Assembly: GCF_041261445.1 (NCBI RefSeq)
Contig: NZ_JBGCCU010000027.1
Span: forward strand, 1-64,000
Source: Catenulispora sp. EB89
GTDB lineage: Bacteria > Actinomycetota > Actinomycetes > Streptomycetales > Catenulisporaceae
DNA: 64,000 nt
Reading direction: 5' to 3'
The number at the start of each line of letters is the position of its first letter. Within the stretch, counting starts at the first letter, position 1. Made by a program: the position numbers and the translations under genes. Shown in pieces: positions 17,751 through 27,942 of this stretch. The notes beneath the pieces were generated by a model. That model saw nothing but the letters and a program-made list of their open reading frames with translations, made no database searches and was not told the DNA's origin.

Positions 17751-17769
17751 GACGTGGAAGAATCGGCCC

Positions 17770-21111
<3,342 letters not shown>

Positions 21112-21135
21112 ACGGAGCTTCGTACTGTAGAGGGC

Positions 21136-22275
21136 ATGACCGCTGACCGTACCGCCGCCGGACCCGCCGCCATCGCACCCGAGGCCTACGCCACCCGCCG
21201 CGAGCGGCTGCGGGCCCGGCTGGAGGCGGTGGACGCGGACGCCGCGCTGGTCACCAAGCTGGTGAACGTGCGCTACCTGACCGGCTTCACCGGGTCCAAC
21301 GGCGCGGTGCTGGTCACCCGCGGCGGCGCGGTGTTCTGCACCGACTTCCGCTACGACACCCAGGCCGCCTCCGAGGTGCCGGACGTGGAGCGGATCATCG
21401 TCCGGCACTGCGCCCCGGCGCTGGTCGAGCGGGCGGCCAAGGACGGGCTGCGGCGGATCGCGGTGGAGGAGCACGAGATCACCGTCGAGGAGCACCGGCA
21501 GCTGTCCGCCGAGCTCACCGCGGCGGCGCCGAGCGCGCGGCTGGTCGGGCTCGGCCACGCGGTCGAGGAGCTGCGCCGGGTCAAGGACGAGAGTGAGATC
21601 GCGCTCATCCGCGAGGCCTGCGCCATCTCCGACCGGGCGCTGGCCGAGCTCACCGAGTCCATCCTGATCGGGCGCACCGAGCGGCACATCGCGCAGGAGC
21701 TGGAGCGGCGGATGACCGACCACGGCGCCGACGGCCGGGCCTTCGACACGATCGTGGCTTGCGGCCCGAACTCCGCGGTCCCGCACCACCGGCCCGGGGA
21801 GCGCCGGGTCGGCGAGGGCGAGTTCCTCAAGATCGACTTCGGCGCGCTCTACCAGGGCTACCACGCCGACATGACCCGCACCTTCGTGGTCGGCCGGGCC
21901 CCGGCGGACTGGCAGGTCGAGGTCTACGACCTGGTCTTCGCCGCGCAGAAGGCCGGCCGGCAGGCGCTGGCGCCGGGCGCGCGGTGCGCCGACGTGGACG
22001 CCGCGGCGCGCGCCGTGATCGAGGCCGCCGGCTACGGCGAGTACTTCGGCCACGGGCTCGGACACGGCGTCGGCCTGGAGATCCATGAGGACCCGAGGCT
22101 GGGCGCGGGTCTGCCGGGTACACTGGATGATCGCACTCCGGTGACCGTCGAACCCGGGGTCTATCTGCCGGGCCGCGGCGGTGTCCGCATCGAGGACACC
22201 CTGGTGGTCCGGCCGAAGGCCGAGGGCGGTCCGGAGCTGCTCACCATTACCACCAAGGAACTGCTGGTGCTGTAG
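21136..22275 (+). CDS. pepQ: M24 family Xaa-Pro peptidase
   Basis: A 379-residue creatinase/aminopeptidase P-fold metallopeptidase. The dinuclear metal ligands are all visible: Asp in LKIDFGA, Asp in HADMTRTF, His in GHGLGHGVGLE, Glu in EIHEDP and Glu in VRIEDT. The N-terminal third is the non-catalytic creatinase N domain. Position between aroQ and efp matches mycobacterial pepQ. A TANNNT box (TACTGT, 21123-21128) lies seven bases before the ATG, so the gene may also be expressed from its own leaderless promoter. Confidence 0.92.
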   Translation: MTADRTAAGPAAIAPEAYATRRERLRARLEAVDADAALVTKLVNVRYLTGFTGSNGAVLVTRGGAVFCTDFRYDTQAASEVPDVERIIVRHCAPALVERAAKDGLRRIAVEEHEITVEEHRQLSAELTAAAPSARLVGLGHAVEELRRVKDESEIALIREACAISDRALAELTESILIGRTERHIAQELERRMTDHGADGRAFDTIVACGPNSAVPHHRPGERRVGEGEFLKIDFGALYQGYHADMTRTFVVGRAPADWQVEVYDLVFAAQKAGRQALAPGARCADVDAAARAVIEAAGYGEYFGHGLGHGVGLEIHEDPRLGAGLPGTLDDRTPVTVEPGVYLPGRGGVRIEDTLVVRPKAEGGPELLTITTKELLVL

Positions 22276-22336
22276 GCCGCCGGAAGCGGTCTGACTCGCC
22301 GGGGCCGGCAGTCGGGAAGCAGGAGTACACACCGAC

Positions 22337-22900
22337 GTGGCGTCCACAAACGAACTCAAGAACGGCATGGTCCTCAAGATCGACAACCAGCTCTGGTCTG
22401 TCGTGGAGTTCCAGCACGTCAAGCCCGGCAAGGGCCCCGCCTTCGTGCGCACGAAGCTCAAGGCCGTGCTCTCGGGCAAGGTGGTCGACCGGACCTTCAA
22501 CGCCGGCATCAAGGTCGAGACGGCCAACGTCGACCGCCGCGACATGCAGTACCTCTACAAAGAGGGCAACGAGTTCGTGTTCATGGACACGGACACCTAC
22601 GACCAGCTGCACATCTCCGGCGACACCGTCGGGGACGCGGCCAACTACATGCTCGAGGGCACCATGGCTCTGGTCGCCACCAACGAGGGCACGCCCCTGT
22701 ACGTGGAGCTCCCGGCCGCGGTCGAGCTGGTCATCCAGTACACCGAGCCGGGTCTGCAGGGCGACCGCTCCACCGGCGGCACCAAGCCGGCCACGTTGGA
22801 GACCGGCCACGAGATCCAGGTCCCGCTGTTCCTGACCACCGGCGAGAAGGTCAAGGTCGACACCCGCGACGGTTCCTACCTCGGCCGCGTCAGCAGCTGA
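22337..22900 (+). CDS. efp: Elongation factor P, PGKGP type
   Basis: A 187-residue translation factor that relieves ribosome stalling at polyproline. The three domains KOW-like, OB and C-terminal are complete. The tip of the domain I loop reads KPGKGPA with Lys32. This is the actinobacterial PGKGP subfamily, in which the lysine is thought to work unmodified, in contrast to E. coli KPGKGQ. No lysine-modifying EpmA/EpmB genes are nearby. GTG start; its stop shares one base with the nusB ATG. Confidence 0.96.
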   Translation: MASTNELKNGMVLKIDNQLWSVVEFQHVKPGKGPAFVRTKLKAVLSGKVVDRTFNAGIKVETANVDRRDMQYLYKEGNEFVFMDTDTYDQLHISGDTVGDAANYMLEGTMALVATNEGTPLYVELPAAVELVIQYTEPGLQGDRSTGGTKPATLETGHEIQVPLFLTTGEKVKVDTRDGSYLGRVSS

Positions 22901-23337
22901 TGGCCTCACCGCGCAGCAAGGCCCGCCAACGGGCCCTGGAGATCCTCTTCGAGGCGGATCTGCGGGGCATCGACCCGCGCACGGTACTGGCCGACACCCA
23001 GGCGCGGGTGCGCGCCCAGGGGCCCGAGGGCACGATCCCGGCCGTGCAGCCGTACGCGGCCACCCTGGTCGAGGGCGTGCTGGAGCACGTGGACAAGATC
23101 GACGACCTGCTCGACGAGCACAGCGAGGGCTGGGCTCTGGACCGCATGCCGACCGTGGACCGCAACGTCCTGCGGATCGGCGTGTACGAGCTGCTCTGGC
23201 AGGCCGACGTGCCCGACGCGGTGGTCCTGGACGAGGCGGTCTCGCTGGCGCGGCTGATGTCGACCGACGAGTCGCCGCAGTTCGTCAACGGGCTGCTCGC
23301 GCGGATAGCCGAGGTCAAGGACAGCTTGAAGCGGTAG
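22900..23337 (+). CDS. nusB: Transcription antitermination factor NusB
   Basis: A 145-residue all-helical protein that binds boxA RNA with NusE (S10) during rRNA transcription antitermination. The family motifs RSKARQRALEILFEADLRG at the start and DVPDAVVLDEAVSLARLMS near the C terminus are present. It overlaps efp by one base (TGATG) and is followed directly by a strong hairpin pair, so it is the last gene of the aro-pepQ-efp-nusB unit. Confidence 0.95.
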   Translation: MASPRSKARQRALEILFEADLRGIDPRTVLADTQARVRAQGPEGTIPAVQPYAATLVEGVLEHVDKIDDLLDEHSEGWALDRMPTVDRNVLRIGVYELLWQADVPDAVVLDEAVSLARLMSTDESPQFVNGLLARIAEVKDSLKR

Positions 23338-23408
23338 GCAGGTCCTACTGCCTGCCGCCCGAACGATGGAGGGCCCGTCTCGCGAGGTTCGCGAGGCGGG
23401 CCCTTTCG
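23337..23408. terminator. Double hairpin terminator between convergent nusB and phosphotriesterase genes
   Basis: GGCAG...CTGCC at 23337-23356 forms a small hairpin starting at the nusB stop. At 23370-23404 AGGGCCCGTCTCGCG pairs with CGCGAGGCGGGCCCT (one G-T pair) around a five-base loop and is followed by TTCGT. The second is strong in both directions and lies just before the stop of the leftward gene, so it can serve both. Confidence 0.85.
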
Positions 23409-23413
23409 TGATT

Positions 23414-24337
23414 TCAGACACGCCAGTCGGCGTCGAAGGCGCGCGCCGGGTTCCTTCGGAAGAAGGCGTCGGCGACGTCGGGGCCGAAATCCCGGAGCAC
23501 GCGGGCCCTGATATCGGTGAGCAGATACGGGATGCCCGGTCCGCCGCCACTCGCGGCACGGGCCGCGGCGCTGGTGGTGTCGCCGCCGAGCAGGACGCGG
23601 TCGGCGTGACCCGCCTCGACCAGCGCGGCGAGGCAGTCGAACAGGCGCCAGTCGGTCGCGTGGTTGGCGCGCGAGGGGCCGTCGAAGCCGAGGAAGGCCC
23701 CTGCTTCGGCCGCTTCGCGGTGCGGTCCGAGGTCCGGGAAACGGTTCAGATGCCCCAGAATGAACGATGACGCGGGGACGCCGTCCAGCGCTTTCAACAC
23801 TCCGAGCGGATGTGTGCCGCCTTCCAAGTGCACTGCGATCGGGGAGCCGGTGGCGTGGTGAGCGGCGGCCGCCGCCTCGAAGGTCGCGGAGGCGTGCCGG
23901 TCCACCTGGTGGAAGTCTCCGGCCACCTTGATCAGGCCGGCTCGCGCCGGCAGCGGCGGGCCGTCCGGGTCCTCATCGCGGCGAAGTCCTGCACTGAGCT
24001 CTGCGATGAACCGCCCGGCCAGGCCGTCGAGCAGGCGCGGCAGCTTCTCGGGCGGATAGTGCCCGGCCTGGTGCAGCCCGGTGGCGGCGATGATGTGGAC
24101 GCCGGCCGACTCCGACAGCGCCGGCAGCGCCTCCGCGTGCCGTCCCAGGCCCATCGGCGTCCACTGGGCCAGTGCCTGACCGCCAGCCTTGGCGAACGCC
24201 CGCAGCTCGGCGTCGGCCGCCGCGACGTCGTCCAGCTCCTGACCGGGGAGCTTGGCCGAGGCGAAGAACAGATGGTCGTGCGAGTCGGTGATGCCCAGCG
24301 TGTCCGGGACGATGTCGCCGAGGACCGTGCGGATCAC
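23414..24337 (-). CDS. Phosphotriesterase-family metal-dependent hydrolase
   Basis: A 307-residue amidohydrolase-fold protein of the phosphotriesterase/phosphotriesterase-like lactonase family. Likely metal ligands are the HxH of DSHDHLFF near residues 18-24, the bridging lysine in AGLIKVAGDF, histidines in AVHLEGGTH and ILGHLNRF, and the final aspartate in LLGGDTTSA. Substrate is open: lactones, phosphoesters and carboxylic esters are all known in the family. It overlaps the upstream carboxymuconolactone-decarboxylase-like gene by four bases, so the two form one leftward operon under the twin palindromes at 24748 and 24785. Confidence 0.88.
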   Translation of the reverse strand: MIRTVLGDIVPDTLGITDSHDHLFFASAKLPGQELDDVAAADAELRAFAKAGGQALAQWTPMGLGRHAEALPALSESAGVHIIAATGLHQAGHYPPEKLPRLLDGLAGRFIAELSAGLRRDEDPDGPPLPARAGLIKVAGDFHQVDRHASATFEAAAAAHHATGSPIAVHLEGGTHPLGVLKALDGVPASSFILGHLNRFPDLGPHREAAEAGAFLGFDGPSRANHATDWRLFDCLAALVEAGHADRVLLGGDTTSAAARAASGGGPGIPYLLTDIRARVLRDFGPDVADAFFRRNPARAFDADWRV

Positions 24338-24726
24338 TTGTCCGCCGCCTCGAACGCCGCCGCGGCGGCCCGCAGCCCGGCCAGCGCCTTCGGCACGCCG
24401 ACGTACGGCGCCAGGTGCACGAAGACCTCCACGATCTCCTCCCGGCTCATGCCGATCCGCTCGCTGGTCTTCACGTGGCCGACCAGCTGCGGCTCGACGC
24501 CGCCGAGCGCGGTCAGCGCGGCCAGGTTCGCGATCTGGCGCTCCCGCAGGCCCAGCGCGGGGCGCTGGTACGTGCCGCCGAACAGCGCCGTCACGATCCA
24601 GTCGGTGAAGCCCGGCGCCAGCTTCTCCACGCCGGGCAGTGCGGCGTTCTGCGTCGCCTCGTCCTGGAGCACGTCCAGCAGGGTGTAGCCGGCTTCGCGG
24701 TCGAGGGTGGCTGCTTCGAAGTCCAT
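24334..24726 (-). CDS. Carboxymuconolactone decarboxylase family protein
   Basis: A 130-residue AhpD-fold protein of the PcaC (4-carboxymuconolactone decarboxylase) branch. It has the family core LGLRERQIANLAALTALGG and GMSREEIVEVFVHLAPYVG and lacks the CxxC pair of the peroxidase branch. The ATG at 24726 is chosen because GGGAGGA sits eight bases upstream; an earlier ATG at 24747 would place that site inside the gene. It is the first gene of the operon with the phosphotriesterase-like enzyme. Together they suggest catabolism of a lactone or aromatic-derived compound. Confidence 0.88.
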   Translation of the reverse strand: MDFEAATLDREAGYTLLDVLQDEATQNAALPGVEKLAPGFTDWIVTALFGGTYQRPALGLRERQIANLAALTALGGVEPQLVGHVKTSERIGMSREEIVEVFVHLAPYVGVPKALAGLRAAAAAFEAADK

Positions 24727-24747
24727 GGGTGGTCCTCCCGAATTCAT

Positions 24748-24766
24748 GTAACGTCTCAAGCGTTAC
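24748..24766. promoter_or_regulatory. Palindromic operator 1 (GTAACG-N7-CGTTAC)
   Basis: GTAACG (24748-24753) and CGTTAC (24761-24766) form a perfect dyad with a seven-base spacer. It lies just upstream of the carboxymuconolactone-decarboxylase ribosome-binding site. The identical arrangement occurs again 37 bases to the right. Confidence 0.8.
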
Positions 24767-24784
24767 TTGAGCACGGTAGCAGCT

Positions 24785-24803
24785 GTAACGGTAGGAGCGT
24801 TAC
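24785..24803. promoter_or_regulatory. Palindromic operator 2 (GTAACG-N7-CGTTAC) overlapping a -10 box
   Basis: GTAACG (24785-24790) and CGTTAC (24798-24803) repeat operator 1 with the same seven-base spacing. The right arm overlaps TACACT (24801-24806), a TANNNT box seven bases before the ATG of the CGNR-type regulator. Occupancy would directly block that leaderless promoter, as expected for autoregulation. Confidence 0.8.
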
Positions 24804-24813
24804 ACTTTTCGGC

Positions 24814-25380
24814 ATGGAGACCGTCCCCTTCCGCCTCGACACCGGCGCGACGTGGCTGAACCTGCTCGCCACGCGCGGCAGCGCCTTCGGCCGCCATCCG
24901 GAGGAGCGCATCCCGACGCCGGAGCGCTTGGCGGACTGGCTGGCGGCCGTGGAGCTGGTGCCGGAGGCGCCGGTCACCGGTGCGGATCTGGAGCTGGCCT
25001 GGCGGCTGCGCGAGACGCTGCGTCCGCTGGCGTTGTCCGCCGCGACCGGCGAGGATCCGTCCCCTGAGGCGGCGGCTGAGCTGATCGCGTTCCTGCAGGC
25101 CCACGACGACCCGCTGCGCCTGGCCGGCTCGGCCGCGCCGCCGGGGCTGGCCCGCGTGGTGCCGGAGAACGCCGCCGCCGCCCTCGGCCGCGTCGCACGC
25201 CAGGCCGCCGACCAGCTCACCGGGCCCGAGCGGCACGCGCTGAAGGCGTGCCCGGAGTCCGACTGCCGCGGCGTCTTCGCCGATCCGGACGGCCGCCGCC
25301 GCTGGTGTCCGTCGCCGGCCTGCGCCAGCCGCGGCCGGGTGCGGGCGCACCGGGCCCGTAAGGCGGCCGCGGCCGAGTAG
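24814..25380 (+). CDS. CGNR-type zinc-finger regulator (ABATE domain)
   Basis: A 188-residue putative transcription regulator. The N-terminal about 130 residues form the stress-related ABATE domain. The C-terminal zinc finger has four cysteines, CPESDC then RRRWCPSPAC. In the usual motif CGNR follows the last cysteine; here it reads CASRGR, so the name-giving motif is altered while the zinc ligands are kept. It is divergent from the small hydrolase operon and separated by two identical palindromes, which makes it the probable repressor of that operon and of itself. Confidence 0.88.
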   Translation: METVPFRLDTGATWLNLLATRGSAFGRHPEERIPTPERLADWLAAVELVPEAPVTGADLELAWRLRETLRPLALSAATGEDPSPEAAAELIAFLQAHDDPLRLAGSAAPPGLARVVPENAAAALGRVARQAADQLTGPERHALKACPESDCRGVFADPDGRRRWCPSPACASRGRVRAHRARKAAAAE

Positions 25381-25414
25381 CCGCTGAGCAGCCCTGACGG
25401 CCCGCTGTCAGCGG
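25381..25414 (+). terminator. Possible hairpin terminator after the CGNR regulator
   Basis: CCGCTGA (25381-25387) and TCAGCGG (25408-25414) can pair in a seven-base stem around a 20-base loop directly after the stop codon. A second GTCAGCGG word follows at about 25420, so the structure is not unique. Confidence 0.4.
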
Positions 25415-25498
25415 CTCGTCAGCGGTCTGCCAGCCGCCGGCGCGAAGCTGTGCCGTGGGACGGGAATCCGTCCGGCGAGCGGAGCGAGGGGAGCTGCC

Positions 25499-26350
25499 AT
25501 GGGCGCGTACGTGGACGTCGACGGCCTGACCATGTACTACGAGGTCGCGGGGGAGGGCGAGCCGGTGGTGCTGGTCCACGGCACCGGCGGCTTCGCCGAC
25601 AGCTGGGCCGCGCAACGGGACCTGCTCCCCGACTGGTACCAGCTCTTCATGCCGGAGTGCCGAGGCCACGGCCGCACCCCGGACGTCGAGGGCCCCTACA
25701 CCTACGAGAACTTCGCCGACGACATCGCCGGCTTCATCGAAGCACTGGACCTGGGCCCGGTCCGCCTGGTCGGCTGGAGCAACGGCGCCAGCGTGGTCCT
25801 GCGCCTGGCGCTCCGCCGGCCCGACCTGGTGCGCCGCCTGGTCCTGCTCAGCGGCGGCGTCCTGGACCTCGCCGGCCAAACCGCCGAAGCCACGGCGCTG
25901 TCCGTCGAGCCCGGCCGCACCTGGCTGGCCGAGACCTGGCGCCCCCTCTACGAGGCACTGTCCCCGGACGGCCCCGAGCACTTCCCGGTGGTCGAGGAGA
26001 AGCTGAACCGCATGTGGCGCGAGGCGACCCCGGTCACAAGGGCCCAGATAGCGGCCCTGCCGATGCCCCTGCTGGTCCTCCAAGGCGACGACGATTGCGT
26101 CGAGATCGCGCACGCCGCAGCCCTGGCCGGCACCGTCCCGGACGGCCGCCTGGCCGTGGTCCCGGGCACCTCGCACATCGCGCCGATGGAGAAGCCGGAG
26201 CTGGTGAACCTGATCCTGCTCGACTTCTTCGAGGACAAGCCTGCCGCGCGCCTCTTCCCGCTGGGCTCGCTGCGCTCGGCGGCGGAAGCGGCCGACACGC
26301 CCACCGCATCCGCCGACTCCCGCCCCGGCTCGATCCCGCGCGCAGCCTGA
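25499..26350 (+). CDS. Alpha/beta hydrolase
   Basis: A 283-residue alpha/beta-hydrolase-fold enzyme. The oxyanion segment is VLVHGTGGFADSW near residues 24-36, the nucleophile serine lies in GWSNGA near 95-100, the acid is in LVLQGDDDCVE, and the histidine is in VPGTSHIAPMEKPE near residue 225. The last about 35 residues are Ala/Pro/Ser-rich and probably disordered. The ATG has GGAGCGAGGGGAG upstream. The substrate is not predictable; no partner genes share its unit. A hairpin terminator follows. Confidence 0.87.
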   Translation: MGAYVDVDGLTMYYEVAGEGEPVVLVHGTGGFADSWAAQRDLLPDWYQLFMPECRGHGRTPDVEGPYTYENFADDIAGFIEALDLGPVRLVGWSNGASVVLRLALRRPDLVRRLVLLSGGVLDLAGQTAEATALSVEPGRTWLAETWRPLYEALSPDGPEHFPVVEEKLNRMWREATPVTRAQIAALPMPLLVLQGDDDCVEIAHAAALAGTVPDGRLAVVPGTSHIAPMEKPELVNLILLDFFEDKPAARLFPLGSLRSAAEAADTPTASADSRPGSIPRAA

Positions 26351-26404
26351 GAAAAATGCCTTACCCGCGCCCAGATTCTTAGCTTTCACCTTCGTCCGAA
26401 CAGC

Positions 26405-26441
26405 CTAAAGCCCGCCGCGCATCACAGCGTGGCGGGCTTAG
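26405..26441. terminator. Hairpin terminator between convergent hydrolase and bldD
   Basis: AAGCCCGCC (26408-26416) pairs with GGCGGGCTT (26431-26439) around a 14-base loop. The stem is bounded by A and T residues on both sides, so it can terminate transcription from either direction. It lies between the stops of two convergent genes. Confidence 0.75.
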
Positions 26442-26485
26442 AGCTGTATGAAGGTGTCCGAGGCTGTCAGGGCCGTGAAGCCCGC

Positions 26486-27040
26486 TCAGACCTCGTCGTC
26501 CTCGGCGAAGCCGCCCGGGAAGGCGCCGGCCTCGCCGTCGCCCTCCTCGTCGTTGTACGGGCGCGCCGCGGCCGGGTTCAGGACGTCCCACTCGGTGAGC
26601 ATCTTGACCAGCTCCGACGGGGCCATCTCGTAGATGACGCCGAGGGTGCGCAGGTCCTCGCCGCGGATCGTCATGACGCGGCCGTTCCAGTCGCCGCGCT
26701 GGCTCTGGATGCTGCCGACATAGCGCAGCAGCGGGCCGGCCTGGTCGACCGGGAGGGCCTTCAGGCGCTCCAGGTCGAGGACCAGCTTTCCGCCCTGCTC
26801 GTGCGCCGACGCCGGGGCGCCGGTGCCGGGCAGCAGTTCGTGGACCGGCACGCCGTAGAACTCGGCGAGCTCGGACAGACGCTGCACGGTGACAGCGCGG
26901 TCGCCGCGCTCGTACGAGCCGACGACGACGGCTTTCCAGCGCCCCTGCGACTTCTGCTCGACGCCGTGCAGGGACAGGCCCTGCTGGGACCGGATGGCGC
27001 GCAGTCGGACGCCCAGCGCTTTCGCGTACTCGGTGGACAT
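26486..27040 (-). CDS. bldD: Developmental regulator BldD (c-di-GMP-responsive)
   Basis: A 184-residue homologue of BldD, the repressor that holds sporulation genes off during vegetative growth in streptomycetes. The N-terminal XRE helix-turn-helix is near residues 5-65 (LGVRLRAIRSQQGLSLHGVE, then GRWKAVVVGSYERGDRAVTV). The C-terminal domain carries R115-G-D117, eight residues, then R126-G-E-D129, matching the RGD-X8-RxxD signature through which BldD binds tetrameric c-di-GMP. An acidic tail (NDEEGDGEAG...AEDDEV) follows. The ATG at 27040 fits the family N terminus and has GGGGAG upstream. It is divergent from pyrR. Confidence 0.95.
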   Translation of the reverse strand: MSTEYAKALGVRLRAIRSQQGLSLHGVEQKSQGRWKAVVVGSYERGDRAVTVQRLSELAEFYGVPVHELLPGTGAPASAHEQGGKLVLDLERLKALPVDQAGPLLRYVGSIQSQRGDWNGRVMTIRGEDLRTLGVIYEMAPSELVKMLTEWDVLNPAAARPYNDEEGDGEAGAFPGGFAEDDEV

Positions 27041-27372
27041 GTAGCTCCCCATAGACACAACTGCGGCCTCACGTGTTCCCCTCGCCACACGGCTTGGCCC
27101 AGTTCAGCGGATCGGCAGTTTTCTCGTATGACCCGTTGGTGACTTAGCGTGACGGTACGCGCAGCAGAGATTCTGCGCAAGTCCCGTCGTTGTCAAGGAA
27201 ACCGATGACTGCCGGTGGTCTGGTCCAATCAGCTTATGTCACTCACAGCAGTGCTCCGCACTCGGATGGCGGAGCGCCCGTGACGATCAAGGGTGATCGT
27301 CCTGGTAGAGTCGTTGCCGACCGAGTCCTTTAACGATCTGTCCCGTGAGGCAGAGAAGGGGGTCTTTTTCGT
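27041..27372. promoter_or_regulatory. Divergent bldD/pyrR promoter region
   Basis: A 332-base gene-free gap. Toward pyrR, TAGAGT at 27306-27311 is a candidate -10 box, which would give a leader of about 55 bases. Toward bldD there is a GTGAC repeat pair at 27139 and 27149; BldD is known to autoregulate in Streptomyces, but I cannot recognise its operator with confidence here. No RNA gene or further ORF is visible. Confidence 0.5.
27338..27366 (+). promoter_or_regulatory. PyrR-binding-like hairpin over the pyrR ribosome-binding site
   Basis: TCCC at 27341-27344 can pair with GGGG of the ribosome-binding sequence at about 27358-27362. The loop reads GTGAGGCAGAGAA, close to the conserved PyrR loop (GNGAGGCNNNAAGG). 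In high-GC actinobacteria PyrR is known to act by covering the ribosome-binding site rather than by Bacillus-type attenuation, and the geometry here fits that. No separate terminator hairpin lies before pyrR. Confidence 0.65.
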
Positions 27373-27942
27373 ATGTCCGCAATACCGCAAGGTGCGCGGC
27401 CCGTTCTCGATGAGGCCGACATCTCCCGGGCTTTGACCCGGATAGCGCACGAGATCCTCGAACGCGCCAAGGGCGCCGAGGACGTCATGCTGCTGGGCAT
27501 CCCCACCCGCGGCGCCACGCTCGCCAAGCGCTTGGCCGCCCGCATCGCCGACGTCGAGGGCACCACCGTCCCGGTCGGCTTCCTGGACGTCACCATGTAC
27601 CGCGACGACCTGCGGATGAAGCCGGCCCGCGCGCTGGAGCGCACCGAGATCCCCGACGAGGGCGTCGACGGCCGCCTGATCGTCCTGGTGGACGACGTCC
27701 TGTACTCCGGACGCACCATCCGCGCCGCCCTGGACGCCCTGAACGACCTCGGCCGCCCGCGTGCCGTGCAGCTGGCGGTCCTGGTCGACCGCGGCCACCG
27801 CGAGCTGCCGATCCGCGCCGACTACGTCGGCAAGAACCTGCCGACCTCCCAGCGCGAGAGCGTGAAGGTCCGGCTGCGCGAGCACGACGGTGTGCAGCAT
27901 GATGCCGTTTACCTGGGGATTGAGAGCGAGACGGCCATATGA
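27373..27942 (+). CDS. pyrR: Bifunctional pyr operon regulator / uracil phosphoribosyltransferase PyrR
   Basis: A 189-residue PRTase-fold protein that binds pyr mRNA in response to UMP and has weak uracil phosphoribosyltransferase activity. The PRPP-binding loop is [17 protein letters not shown] near residues 103-119. The RNA-binding face includes basic residues in [14 protein letters not shown]. The ATG follows AGAAGGGGG. The last four bases overlap the ATG of pyrB (ATGA), starting a chain of overlapping genes through carA. Confidence 0.96.
   Translation: MSAIPQGARPVLDEADISRALTRIAHEILERAKGAEDVMLLGIPTRGATLAKRLAARIADVEGTTVPVGFLDVTMYRDDLRMKPARALERTEIPDEGVDGRLIVLVDDVLYSGRTIRAALDALNDLGRPRAVQLAVLVDRGHRELPIRADYVGKNLPTSQRESVKVRLREHDGVQHDAVYLGIESETAI

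Larger units (their letters stand above)
16705..17769. other. About 1 kb gene-free gap between exporter operon and aroC
   Basis: No gene is supported here. In order it holds the exact inverted repeat copy B (16910-17004), the diverged copy C (17014-17078), a second repeat block shared with 148-205 (about 17208-17270), an AT-rich promoter-like patch (TATATGTATAG near 17434), and a 300-base tract almost free of G that runs up to aroC. The stretch is unlike the compact spacing elsewhere in the window. Confidence 0.7.

Noticed and set aside
17437-17769. N-terminal Pro/Thr/Ala-rich extension of AroC
   Set aside because: The frame is open only because the tract is C-rich. Chorismate synthases start at [12 protein letters not shown], and the ATG at 17770 has its own ribosome-binding site.
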